A stretch of DNA of 64,000 bases, from positions 1-64,000 of the forward strand of contig CACXMH010000007.1 in assembly GCA_902768715.1 (NCBI GenBank). Reading direction: 5' to 3'. This document shows positions 41,787-49,822 of this stretch, one piece after another. Within the stretch, counting starts at the first letter, position 1. The number at the start of each line of letters is the position of its first letter. The stretch comes from Fibrobacter succinogenes. GTDB taxonomy: Bacteria; Fibrobacterota; Fibrobacteria; Fibrobacterales; Fibrobacteraceae. Both the position numbers and the translations under genes were made by a program. Under the pieces are notes generated by a model, which was given only the letters and a program-made list of their open reading frames with translations, made no database searches and had not been told where the DNA came from.

Positions 41787-42425
41787 ATGCTTGTTTGGAC
41801 GAAAGCTTTTGCTCTGGTTCTTGCGGTTGCCGGTTTAGTTCTGGCACAGTCCTTGCCTGATTCGTCAAATGTTCAGCCCTTGCCCGATTCAACAAAAACT
41901 CAGGACGTGGCCTTTTCCAACCTTTATGTTTCTATCGAAGGTGGTGAGAAATACCCCTTCGGTGACTTGGTAGATGCGGTGGATAACACCTATTATTTGG
42001 GTCTGGGAGTCCGCTATACCTATTGGGAAGATTTTGACGGGATTATCCTGTTTCAGTACGCCTACTTTGAGCCTCACGGAAAAATTCCCCGCATTAACGG
42101 CGTTCACGAGGCCAGCGGAAAACTGGGGCTGGATTACCGTTGGCGTCTGATTTCGCCCATCGCTTTTGGAGCCGGGTTCCTTTGCAACTGGACCCGGGCC
42201 GATTACGAGGGCGACAAGGAAGATTTTGATTTTAATCATGACCAGGGGGCGACGCTGACGGACAACGAAACGGAGTTCGGTTGGTTTGCTCGCCTGAACT
42301 TGCCTGTTTTCACATTGGATAATTACCGTGCGGGCTTGAACGTGCTTTGGGAACAGGTATGGACCCTGCCGGAGCGCTCCAACATGCTGTCCGTTGGACT
42401 CTACGTCGAAAGGAGGATTTGGTAA
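41787..42425 (+). CDS. Small outer-membrane barrel protein, unknown
   Basis: 212 aa. Signal peptide (to about LVLAQS), a short Ser/Asp/Pro linker, then eight or so amphipathic strands (NLYVSIEGGEKYPFGD, YYLGLGVRYTYWED, GLDYRWRLISPIAFGAGF), ending LSVGLYVERRIW with a terminal aromatic. Probably an OmpA/OmpW-sized barrel; family not recognised. It starts 3 nt after rsmB and ends overlapping the next gene by one base, so fmt, rsmB and the two envelope genes look like one operon. Confidence 0.72.
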   Translation: MLVWTKAFALVLAVAGLVLAQSLPDSSNVQPLPDSTKTQDVAFSNLYVSIEGGEKYPFGDLVDAVDNTYYLGLGVRYTYWEDFDGIILFQYAYFEPHGKIPRINGVHEASGKLGLDYRWRLISPIAFGAGFLCNWTRADYEGDKEDFDFNHDQGATLTDNETEFGWFARLNLPVFTLDNYRAGLNVLWEQVWTLPERSNMLSVGLYVERRIW

Positions 42426-44137
42426 TGTTCTCCTTTGTAAGCAGAATTTCTTTGATGAAAATTGCGAACGCGGTTCTGTTCTGTGCCGTTGCATCCATTG
42501 CTGCCGTCGATGCCGAAATGGAAGGCATGGAAGTGGATCAACGGGACGACGGAACATTTTTGGTCGGTAGCCCTACCTTCTATTTTGACCGAGCCCTCGG
42601 CGGTGGCGGCCTCCATTCTGAAAGTGAACTATGGAGCCCCGCAAAGTTGCGGCAAAGGTTGCTGTTCAACCGCATGTCCGTTCTGCCCAGCTGGAACGTG
42701 TTGCCGCCGTCGGTCTGGCTCAAGACCGGAAACGAACTGGGTGACCTGATTTACCAGGATTTTATCACCACCGAAGATAGACCCAAGAACAGGACCCCTA
42801 TTTTGGAAGGAGGCTTCCGTAGCCCCAGTTTCAAGGGATTCTGGGTGACAGGCCGGGGATTCCAGGACGACCATTTTTCTACAAGGACTTTTTCTTATCG
42901 AAAAAAATTGGTAGATAGCGAGTTCGCCCTTTTCGGCGAGAACTATCCCATGTTCAGTTCCATATATGCAGGGGCTGGCTACACCGGCTCCAAGCTAAAC
43001 GTGTCCGCCTTGGCAGGGGAGGAATACCTGTGGATCTTCTACGAAAGTTCCCGCTGGATTCCCGTGCATTACAAGCCGAGGGTGGAGACCCGGCTGGACT
43101 ATGGAAAGTTGGGCGCTACCGTCGTTTACGAGGACGCCGAGTATCAGAACAAGAAAAGGAAGGAGACGGGCACTCGCAAGGAATGGAACGGTTCCTTGCG
43201 CTATGGCTGTGGGGATGCCTGCCGCAAGGGATTCTTGCATCTTTCTGCAGGAGTGGCCTTCCGGGCGGTCGATGACGACGGCACGGTTTACAGTTCCCTG
43301 GAAGATGACCGGGTGCTGCTCCCCTTTATGGAAATGAGTTTCAGGGTAGGGAACCGCTTTGCGGCCCGTGCTTCCTTTGCCGTAAATGACAGAGACTGGC
43401 TGGTGCAGGACAGCATTGAGTTCCGCCCAGCGGTTCCTACAAAGTCGGGAATAACCGTAGGCGTGAAAAACATTTCGGGAACCCGCCTGAACCCTATGGC
43501 AGATACCAGAGAGTTCTTTGACGGCGACACCATCTCCCTGACGGCGGATGGCCGTATGGACCTGGTGCAGGGCTATGCCGCCTTTACGGATACCGTGGGC
43601 AACCTGGAAATGGGCGGTCGCGGGAGTTTCTGGGCGGAATACGGTGCAGAAACATTCGACGTAGAAAAATACGTGGTGGACGACATCATGGTTTATCGCC
43701 ATGGCGACGTAGGCCGTATCAACGATTGGATCAAGGGCGTGACCGGGGAACTCTGGATGAGCATTTGGTACAAGGAAATGTTCGCTTTTAAGGCGCTGGG
43801 CGGTTTTGAGCGGATCGACGGCGAAGAAAAGCGTTTCGAGGTGACCCCTGCGGAATACTTCGCGTCGTTCTCGGCGGACTGGCTGTTGCGAAAGAGCTTC
43901 AGGATTTCCCATTCCTTGCGCTACAGGAGTGACGCCCAATGGAACTTGCGGAGTCCCGACCCGATGGTCATCAAGGGCGACTGGTACTGGGACGCCACTT
44001 TTGAACAGCAGTTCCCCAAACAGGGACTTTACCTGACAGGAACATTGCTTCACGTGATTGGCGACGAAGTGGTGGAAACGCCTAACGGCGCCGAAAACCG
44101 CCTACGGTTTGTTTGTACGGTGAAAAAAAGGTTTTAG
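42425..44137 (+). CDS. Large outer-membrane beta-barrel-like protein, unknown
   Basis: 570 aa. Signal-like N-terminus (second hydrophobic start MKIANAVLFCAVASIAAVDA is an alternative), then beta-rich sequence full of Arg/Tyr/Trp/Gly strands to a C-terminal ENRLRFVCTVKKRF. No family recognised. GGAGG lies 10 nt before the ATG, inside the previous gene's last codons; TAATG overlap. The TAG stop is the first unit of a heptamer array. Confidence 0.68.
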   Translation: MFSFVSRISLMKIANAVLFCAVASIAAVDAEMEGMEVDQRDDGTFLVGSPTFYFDRALGGGGLHSESELWSPAKLRQRLLFNRMSVLPSWNVLPPSVWLKTGNELGDLIYQDFITTEDRPKNRTPILEGGFRSPSFKGFWVTGRGFQDDHFSTRTFSYRKKLVDSEFALFGENYPMFSSIYAGAGYTGSKLNVSALAGEEYLWIFYESSRWIPVHYKPRVETRLDYGKLGATVVYEDAEYQNKKRKETGTRKEWNGSLRYGCGDACRKGFLHLSAGVAFRAVDDDGTVYSSLEDDRVLLPFMEMSFRVGNRFAARASFAVNDRDWLVQDSIEFRPAVPTKSGITVGVKNISGTRLNPMADTREFFDGDTISLTADGRMDLVQGYAAFTDTVGNLEMGGRGSFWAEYGAETFDVEKYVVDDIMVYRHGDVGRINDWIKGVTGELWMSIWYKEMFAFKALGGFERIDGEEKRFEVTPAEYFASFSADWLLRKSFRISHSLRYRSDAQWNLRSPDPMVIKGDWYWDATFEQQFPKQGLYLTGTLLHVIGDEVVETPNGAENRLRFVCTVKKRF

Positions 44138-44173
44138 ATTGTAGGTGTTAGGTAGTAGGTTGTAGGTGTTAGG
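44132..44173. repeat. Period-7 array supplying a stop codon
   Basis: TTTTAGA TTGTAGG TGTTAGG TAGTAGG TTGTAGG TGTTAGG ending GGCTG. The first TAG is the stop of the preceding gene. Confidence 0.85.
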
Positions 44174-44214
44174 GCTGATGGTGACAAGATGCCCTGGACT
44201 CCATACACGTTATG

Positions 44215-45360
44215 TTAGCGGTTGTATAACAGCTTTATCGCTTTCAGGCAGAAACTACTGGCGAAAAAGTCCTTTGTTTGATCGATCCTGACCCACTTAG
44301 TTTCAGACGATGTGGGCGCGGGTGCTTTTTCGTTTAGCCGTATGTAGAGCACGTCGCATTCCATCTTGTGGACGGTGATGCTGTGCCGGAACTTGCCGAT
44401 GTTTTCGACGGACAGGACCTTGTCGGCGTCGATGTAGCGTTCCGCCTGGGCGGGGAGTCCTGCGGTGGCGTTTCGCGGGCTTTCAAAGTGGGGCAGGGTG
44501 AACTGGTTCTTGAAGAATTTTTGACCGCCGTGGACGGCAAGAATTTTATGGTCGGTACTTTCCACAATCAAGACCGTGCCGTGCCAGTCCTTTTGCAGGT
44601 GCTTTTTTGCGGGTGGAAATTCTGCAACGCGGCTTTCGCAAAATGCTCGGCACCCTTCACGTAGCGGGCAATTTGCGCAGTCGGGGTTCTTGACCTTGCA
44701 CACGGTGCGGCCCAGTTCCATCAAGGCCTCGTTGTGCATGTAGGCCTTGGGGCTGTCCGCCACTTCCCGCGCGTAATTCCAGTAAATTTCCGACGCACTT
44801 TGGATTTGCTTATTGGCTGTCATGCCCGATTTAGTCGGGCACCTCCTTTTGTCCATTTTGTCCGTCGGCAAAAAGTCCAGCGCGTTCAATCTCGAAAAAA
44901 TCCGCACCAAGTTCCCGTCTAGAATTGCTTCCCGCTGGTGGTAGGCGAGGCTTAAAATCGCCCCTGCGGTGTAAGCCCCAATTCCCGGCAATGCTTCCAG
45001 TTCCTTGCGGGTGACCGGAAGAGTCCTCTTATGGACCCTATCGGAGCTTCGCTCCTCCAGGGTGACAGCCTTTGCCGTCTTCAATATATTCCTTGCCCTG
45101 CTGTAATACCCAAGCCCTTGCCAATACTTGAACACTTCTTCTTCGGTTGCCTTGGCCAGAGTTTCAATATCGGGAAATCGTTTCATCCAGCGGATAAAAT
45201 ATTCCCGCACGGTTGCAACCTGGGTCTGCTGCAGCATGGTCTCGCTAATCCACACCGCATAGGAGTCCCGCGGTGCGTCAAGGTCGGCAGGCCGCCAGGG
45301 TAACTCTGCGGCGTTCTTCTTGAACCATTCCCGTAACCGCTTTAGCGAATGGGATTCCAT
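44215..45360 (-). CDS. mutY: A/G-specific adenine glycosylase MutY with two repeat inserts
   Basis: 381 aa from ATG 45360. Removes adenine opposite 8-oxoguanine. Catalytic Glu in SETMLQQTQV, helix-hairpin-helix LPGIGAYTAGAILS, catalytic Asp in ILDGNLVRI, and the [4Fe-4S] cysteines in CKVKNPDCANCPLREGC (C-6-C-2-C-5-C). The C-terminal NUDIX-like part is short. Two inserts of foreign type interrupt it: one encoding VTLEERSSDRV before the hairpin motif, one encoding RRCPTKSGMTA after the LDGN motif. ATG overlaps the preceding lipoprotein gene stop (TAATG). Confidence 0.94.
   Translation of the reverse strand: MESHSLKRLREWFKKNAAELPWRPADLDAPRDSYAVWISETMLQQTQVATVREYFIRWMKRFPDIETLAKATEEEVFKYWQGLGYYSRARNILKTAKAVTLEERSSDRVHKRTLPVTRKELEALPGIGAYTAGAILSLAYHQREAILDGNLVRIFSRLNALDFLPTDKMDKRRCPTKSGMTANKQIQSASEIYWNYAREVADSPKAYMHNEALMELGRTVCKVKNPDCANCPLREGCRAFCESRVAEFPPAKKHLQKDWHGTVLIVESTDHKILAVHGGQKFFKNQFTLPHFESPRNATAGLPAQAERYIDADKVLSVENIGKFRHSITVHKMECDVLYIRLNEKAPAPTSSETKWVRIDQTKDFFASSFCLKAIKLLYNR
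44818..44843 (-). repeat. pal-F insert inside mutY
   Basis: Sense GGTGCCCGA-CTAAA-TCGGGCATGACA, encoding RCPTKSGMTA. Same ends as the maltokinase insert at 62747-62772. Confidence 0.8.
45031..45066 (-). repeat. pal-A insert inside mutY encoding VTLEERSSDRV
   Basis: Sense GTCACCCTGGAG, stem GGAGC-GAA-GCTCC, then GATAGGGTCCAT. Frame and length are identical to the rsmB copy. Confidence 0.9.
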
Positions 45361-46316
45361 TACTGACAACTTCCGTATTTTCCGACAGAGGTTATGGCGA
45401 AAGAGCTCGTATAGGAAGTGGTACTTTCCCAGATGACCCGGATGGATTTAACCGCGGTCAAGAAGGAGTCTTTCTCAAGGATTTCTTTTCCCATTTTCCC
45501 TAGCGGCTTGAATTCGCTCCACGATATATTTGCCAAATCGCTGCTTGTGCTAAAGTTGGCTATATAGGAATCAACGGATATAGGGTCCTCAAAGATGAGT
45601 TCAAGAGTGAGGAGCGTTTCTGGAATTTTGTAGGTTAGGCAAATTCCATCCCAGGCAGAAATGTCCGTTCCTGTTTTTTTCCCATTATCTATGTTAAAGA
45701 AGAGTCCCGCATAGGGGTTGCTGTAATTGCTGTTGTCTAGGCTCACTAATCCGCATATACCGTCACAGAGCTTATCGGTGGGTTCGATTATGACTAAGGA
45801 TTTTCCACCGTTTTCCTGGTCGCTGAAGGATTGCCAAAAATCGGAAGTCCCAGAGCCGTTTTTGCCGCACCAGAGGTCTCCGCATCCATCCTCCGTTTTT
45901 TCTGTGGACGAAGAACTCCCATTTCCGTATCCGCTGTTGTTTGCATTGTAGTCACTGCAATTGGACAATTCATCGTGCGCTATCCAGCCCGCATATTCTT
46001 CGCAAACAAAGATGACGTGGTAGGCCTCATCAAATAGGGTCGTGCCAATAGTAGTGGTGTTACAGTCAAAGTCTTCGTGATAACCGTGCTCATCGCAATC
46101 CCCGGGGTCAGCGGTCCATGCATTGTCAGGGTCGGCGTAATCGGGGTCGTAATGGTCGTTATGGCCTTTTTCGTCATCTTCATCACAAGTGCCAGCAAAG
46201 CATTGCAGTGCAGAAATATCGTTTTCTGCGCCACTGCAACCGAAGATGGCAAATGAACACAGCAGAGTCAAGCTGGCTGCGCATCCCGTAAAGAATTTCA
46301 GGTTGATCGTATTCAT
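45360..46316 (-). CDS. Acidic Cys-rich lipoprotein with CBM-like C-terminus
   Basis: 318 aa. Lipoprotein signal with lipobox ending FGC (about Cys27), then a very Asp/His/Tyr-rich stretch (DEDDEKGHNDHYDPDYADPD) that could bind divalent metal, several Cys pairs (CGDLWCG, CDGIC), and a C-terminal beta-sandwich (about 180-318, WDGICLTYKIPETLLTLELIF ... SIRVIWES) like carbohydrate-binding/galactose-binding folds. No catalytic domain. AGAGGT precedes the ATG. More AT-rich than the neighbours. The mutY ATG overlaps its stop. Confidence 0.7.
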   Translation of the reverse strand: MNTINLKFFTGCAASLTLLCSFAIFGCSGAENDISALQCFAGTCDEDDEKGHNDHYDPDYADPDNAWTADPGDCDEHGYHEDFDCNTTTIGTTLFDEAYHVIFVCEEYAGWIAHDELSNCSDYNANNSGYGNGSSSSTEKTEDGCGDLWCGKNGSGTSDFWQSFSDQENGGKSLVIIEPTDKLCDGICGLVSLDNSNYSNPYAGLFFNIDNGKKTGTDISAWDGICLTYKIPETLLTLELIFEDPISVDSYIANFSTSSDLANISWSEFKPLGKMGKEILEKDSFLTAVKSIRVIWESTTSYTSSFAITSVGKYGSCQ

Positions 46317-46334
46317 TGGGAACCTCTATTCTTT

Positions 46335-47501
46335 TTAGAAGGCGAAGAATATGCCTATGCGGGGAATAATGTTCAAGCCAGTGGTGTTGTACAAGAAGAA
46401 TTTAATGTCGTCACCATGGCCAAAATTCTCTAGTTCATTCATTTCTTCTGGATATTTTGAATAATGAGACGATGGCATATCTTTTACGCTATCTTCAAGT
46501 CCGTCGGGTGCGTCGGAACTGGACAACAAGGCGCCTACGCCAATCATGTTGGTGGTAATGTCAACCCCAGCCAACACGCCAAAAAAGCTGGTAAACTGGT
46601 AGCCTATGACCATGTCGCCACCAAGTTCCAGGTCCAAGTTGTGCGCCGTATAATTTAACTCAAGGTTGGTTCTTGATACTTCGTCAGGCATGTCAAGATC
46701 CTGGAACATCTGGAAGTCGCCAATCTTCTTTTTGAACACGGCCTTTTGCATCTTATAGTCAAAGGCGAAGATCAGGTGGATGGCCAATATGAAATTATCC
46801 GTAAGAGGCGATATGCCAAAGCCGAACTTAAAGTTGGCATCTAGTCCGCTGAACTCGATGTTCTTTTTGCCACCTCCATCCCATTCGCTCATGATGTAAT
46901 TAACGCCAAGACCCACCACGGAGGAATACAGGCTCTCTTCAACGCGGACGCGGTTCCAGTTGATGCCAAATCCAAAGTGGCTGGCGTCCACATCGTAATC
47001 GGGGCTTTTTAGGCCGTAAGTTTCGGACTGGATGGGAATAGAAAAGTTAAAACTTTGCAGGCTCTTGTAGTCCTTTTTCTCCTCTTTTTTTGCCGTGCTG
47101 TCGTCTTCTTTGCAGCAGCACCCTGCATTTGAGTTCTCTGCAGGGGGAGCGTAGCCAAAATAGCCGTAGAATCCCTCGGGCGGTTTTCCGTAGCCCTGCA
47201 CATATGTCTGCTGGGGAGGTTCGTAGGTAGGGGCCGGCTCCACGTAAGGCTGCACAGGAACTTCTTGGGCGGGGTCTTGCTGCGGTGCGGCAACGGGGGC
47301 TTCCTCGGTATAGATCGGTTGGGAATCAACAGCGGCAGGCTCAGTTTTGACAGCAGGGGGGAGATCCCAGTCTGGAACACCAGTTTGCTCAACGGATGTA
47401 GGTTGCTGTTCTTCAACCCAAGGCTCGCCCATTTGCCCAAAGGCAGCACTGGAAAACAACAAAATAGTCGTTAATAGGAAAAGAACTTTTTGTTTGGACA
47501 T
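46335..47501 (-). CDS. Outer-membrane protein with Pro/Gln/Glu-rich N-terminal region
   Basis: 388 aa. Signal peptide, a Pro/Gln/Val/Glu-rich linker (about 25-125) and a CCC motif (NAGCCCKEDDS), then a barrel-like C-terminal part (about 145-388) with FGFGINWNRVRVEES, FKFGFGISPLTDNF and the terminal IPRIGIFFAF ending in Phe. The linker could reach through peptidoglycan. Function unknown. It ends 19 nt before the lipoprotein gene start, on the same strand. Confidence 0.68.
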   Translation of the reverse strand: MSKQKVLFLLTTILLFSSAAFGQMGEPWVEEQQPTSVEQTGVPDWDLPPAVKTEPAAVDSQPIYTEEAPVAAPQQDPAQEVPVQPYVEPAPTYEPPQQTYVQGYGKPPEGFYGYFGYAPPAENSNAGCCCKEDDSTAKKEEKKDYKSLQSFNFSIPIQSETYGLKSPDYDVDASHFGFGINWNRVRVEESLYSSVVGLGVNYIMSEWDGGGKKNIEFSGLDANFKFGFGISPLTDNFILAIHLIFAFDYKMQKAVFKKKIGDFQMFQDLDMPDEVSRTNLELNYTAHNLDLELGGDMVIGYQFTSFFGVLAGVDITTNMIGVGALLSSSDAPDGLEDSVKDMPSSHYSKYPEEMNELENFGHGDDIKFFLYNTTGLNIIPRIGIFFAF

Positions 47502-47604
47502 AGGCGCTCCCAGGGCGTTTGTATCTTGGATAAAATAATTTAATTGGTCGCTTTTCGGAATGGAAAAAGTCCCGTAGGCGTTCCAATCTGGAATACTTGC
47601 GAGC

Positions 47605-49038
47605 TCACAGCCCGTAGGCTTCTTTTTTTAGCTTGCGGAAATATTCGAACTGGGCCTTGGTGGAACTTTCCATGGTGTACTTGAGGCTGCGCTGGTGCGC
47701 CGTCTCGCGCATCTTGGCGTAGGTCTCGGGCTCTTCCAGGTAAATCCGGCGGCATTCTTCCAGGGCGTTCAGCCAGGCGTCTTCGTCGATGGGGAGGATT
47801 CGGCCTGCGGCCTCGTCCATCACGATGTCGTGAGGTCCGCCGTAGTCGCTGACCAGCGCAGGGGTGCCTGTGGACATGGCTTCTACCACCACGTTCCCGA
47901 AGGTGTCGGTTGTGCTCGGGAACAAGAAGAAGTCGGAATCGGCGTAGAGGCCAGCCAGGGTCTCTCCGCCCTGCTCTCCTGCAAAGTGCACACTGTCGTC
48001 GCCTTCATAGAACTTCTTGATTTCTTCCAGGTACCAGCCGTAGCCTACATACATGAGTTCCACGTCGCTATGCAGGGCGGCGAACTTTTTCCACACCCGG
48101 TTCAAGAATTCCAGGTTCTTTTCCTTGGAAATGCGCCCGATAAAGGAGAAGCGGACCTTGCGCGCGTTCCCGACCTGAGTTGAGTACTTTTCCCACACGC
48201 CCTTGCCCCGCATGTCGGGGGAGAACTTTTCCAGCGGGAGTCCACGGGGCAGAATCTGCACCTTGTTCTCGGGAACTTTCAACTGCGTGGTAAGGATTTT
48301 TGCGTAGTCCTTGCAGGGGCTTACCACGGGCCTTGTCATGCCGTAGAAAATCTGCATGAGCCACAGCACGTACTTGTGCATCCACTTCGCCTTCACCAGG
48401 GTCTTGGTGTAGGTGGGCACGTCGGTGCGGTAGTGGCTGAACACCTTGATGCCCGCCACCTTGGCGCAGAAACATACCAGCCAGGCGCCGGGGCTCGGCG
48501 TTTCGAATTCTATCAGGTCAACGGGGTAGCGCTTGAGCAACCTGAGTACCGGGCCAATTCTGGGGATGGCCAGTTCGCTGTTGGCGTACCCCAGCTGTTC
48601 CATGCTGAAAATGCGGGGGAGCAGCAGGCAGTATCCGTTTTCCACCACGCCGCAGGGGCGGGTGTTGAAGGCGTTTCCGGCAAGGAATGCCTTCATGCCG
48701 TGGGCCCGCATGTAGGGGATCACGTTCCTAAGGTTGTTGGCGATTCCGTTGGTCTCGTCCAGGTTGTCGGAGTAGAACAGTATGCGTACGTCGTCGGCGG
48801 GGCGGGACAGTCTCTCCTTTTTCAGGTAGAAACGGAGTTTCAGGAGCATGGGCAGGTTGAGAATCAACGTGCCAAAGACCACCGGAGGAATCATGCAGGT
48901 CCGCAGGTTTCCGGGGGGCTGGTGCCTGAAGCTGAACATCTTCTTGAATGTGCTGGTGACGTTGCGTCCAAAAATTTCAGGACGGCTGTCCAGCGTGTCG
49001 GTCGGCCTAAGCTTTGTTGAACTTGACGCAGTCGTCAT
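47605..49038 (-). CDS. Family 4 (group 1) glycosyltransferase
   Basis: 477 aa. GT-B fold: DNLDETNGIANNLRNVIPYM near the N-terminus, FSFIGRISKEKNLEFLNRVW at the start of the second half, and the donor-binding FLFPSTTDTFGNVVVEAMSTGTP. It resembles alpha-mannosyltransferase-like or SqdX-like enzymes; the product is unknown. About 80 extra N-terminal residues with a hydrophobic stretch (IPPVVFGTLILNLPMLL) may anchor it. It overlaps hisA by 32 nt. Confidence 0.85.
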   Translation of the reverse strand: MTTASSSTKLRPTDTLDSRPEIFGRNVTSTFKKMFSFRHQPPGNLRTCMIPPVVFGTLILNLPMLLKLRFYLKKERLSRPADDVRILFYSDNLDETNGIANNLRNVIPYMRAHGMKAFLAGNAFNTRPCGVVENGYCLLLPRIFSMEQLGYANSELAIPRIGPVLRLLKRYPVDLIEFETPSPGAWLVCFCAKVAGIKVFSHYRTDVPTYTKTLVKAKWMHKYVLWLMQIFYGMTRPVVSPCKDYAKILTTQLKVPENKVQILPRGLPLEKFSPDMRGKGVWEKYSTQVGNARKVRFSFIGRISKEKNLEFLNRVWKKFAALHSDVELMYVGYGWYLEEIKKFYEGDDSVHFAGEQGGETLAGLYADSDFFLFPSTTDTFGNVVVEAMSTGTPALVSDYGGPHDIVMDEAAGRILPIDEDAWLNALEECRRIYLEEPETYAKMRETAHQRSLKYTMESSTKAQFEYFRKLKKEAYGL

Positions 49039-49822
49039 ATTTCACTCCTGTTCCACCGAAAAGGTCCAGCGCCGATCCGATGGTAAGGTCAATCTTTCCG
49101 TTTGAAATTTCTTTGCAGTGTTCCAGGTCGGCAAGGGTCCGCGCGCCTCCTGCGTAGGTGCAGGGGATGGGGCTGTGCTTCGACAGGAACACGATAAGTT
49201 CGTCGTCCATGCCTTGCTGCTTACCTTCCACATCGGCGGCATGAATCAGGAACTCGTCGCAGTAGTTCGAAAGATCTGCAAGGTTCTCGGCGGTAATCTC
49301 GATGTCGATGAGGGTCTGCCAGCGGTTCACGGCGATTTTCCAGCGAGGGGCCGCACCGTTTACTCCATCAATTCCGTTTGCACTGTCAATTCCGTCTGCT
49401 CCGCAAACCCGCTTGCAGCTCAAATCCAGCACCAGGTGTTCCTTGCCCACGGTTTTGGACAGGCGTTCCAGGCGTTCCCGGTCCAGATGCCCCTCGGGGA
49501 AAATCCAGCTGGTCACGATCACGTGGCTCGCTCCTGCGTCCAGGTATTCCTTCGCGTTGTCAGCGGTAATGCCCCCGCCAACCTGGAGCCCGCCGGGGTA
49601 GGCCCCGAGGGCCGCCTTGGCGGCCTCGACATTTCCCTTGCCCAGCATGATCACGTGTCCGCCCCTGATGCCGTCCTTCTTGTAGAGCTCGGCAAACCAG
49701 GCGGGGGAGCGGTCCGTCTCGAAATTGGTCTTGAGGCCTGCGCCGCTGTCGCTGAGGGAGCTACCCACAATCTGCTTGACGCGGCCGTCGTGCAAATCTA
49801 TGCAGGGGCGAAACTTGGTCAT
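49007..49822 (-). CDS. hisA: Eukaryote-type HisA isomerase with tandem-repeat insert
   Basis: 271-aa ProFAR isomerase of histidine synthesis, but of the yeast His6 type (TIGR02129) rather than bacterial HisA: MTKFRPCIDLHDGRVKQIVG, HVIMLG, LQVGGGI, VIVTSWIF, LDLSC, NRWQT, FLIHAADVEG, YAGGA and LDLFGG align with the fungal protein as I recall it. An insert encoding GADGIDSANGIDGVNGA sits between LDLSC and WKIAVNRWQ. ATG overlaps the upstream stop (ATGA). No other his genes are nearby. Confidence 0.9.
   Translation of the reverse strand: MTKFRPCIDLHDGRVKQIVGSSLSDSGAGLKTNFETDRSPAWFAELYKKDGIRGGHVIMLGKGNVEAAKAALGAYPGGLQVGGGITADNAKEYLDAGASHVIVTSWIFPEGHLDRERLERLSKTVGKEHLVLDLSCKRVCGADGIDSANGIDGVNGAAPRWKIAVNRWQTLIDIEITAENLADLSNYCDEFLIHAADVEGKQQGMDDELIVFLSKHSPIPCTYAGGARTLADLEHCKEISNGKIDLTIGSALDLFGGTGVKYDDCVKFNKA
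49347..49411 (-). repeat. Short tandem-repeat insert inside hisA
   Basis: Sense repeats of GACGGAATTGAC / AACGGAATTGAT / GTAAACGGT, about 15-18 nt per unit, encoding (A)DGIDSANGIDGVNGA; about 16 residues extra compared with yeast His6. Confidence 0.75.

Noticed and set aside
42425-44137. Glycoside hydrolase assignment for the large barrel-like protein
   Set aside because: No catalytic acid motifs; only envelope-type beta strands are seen.
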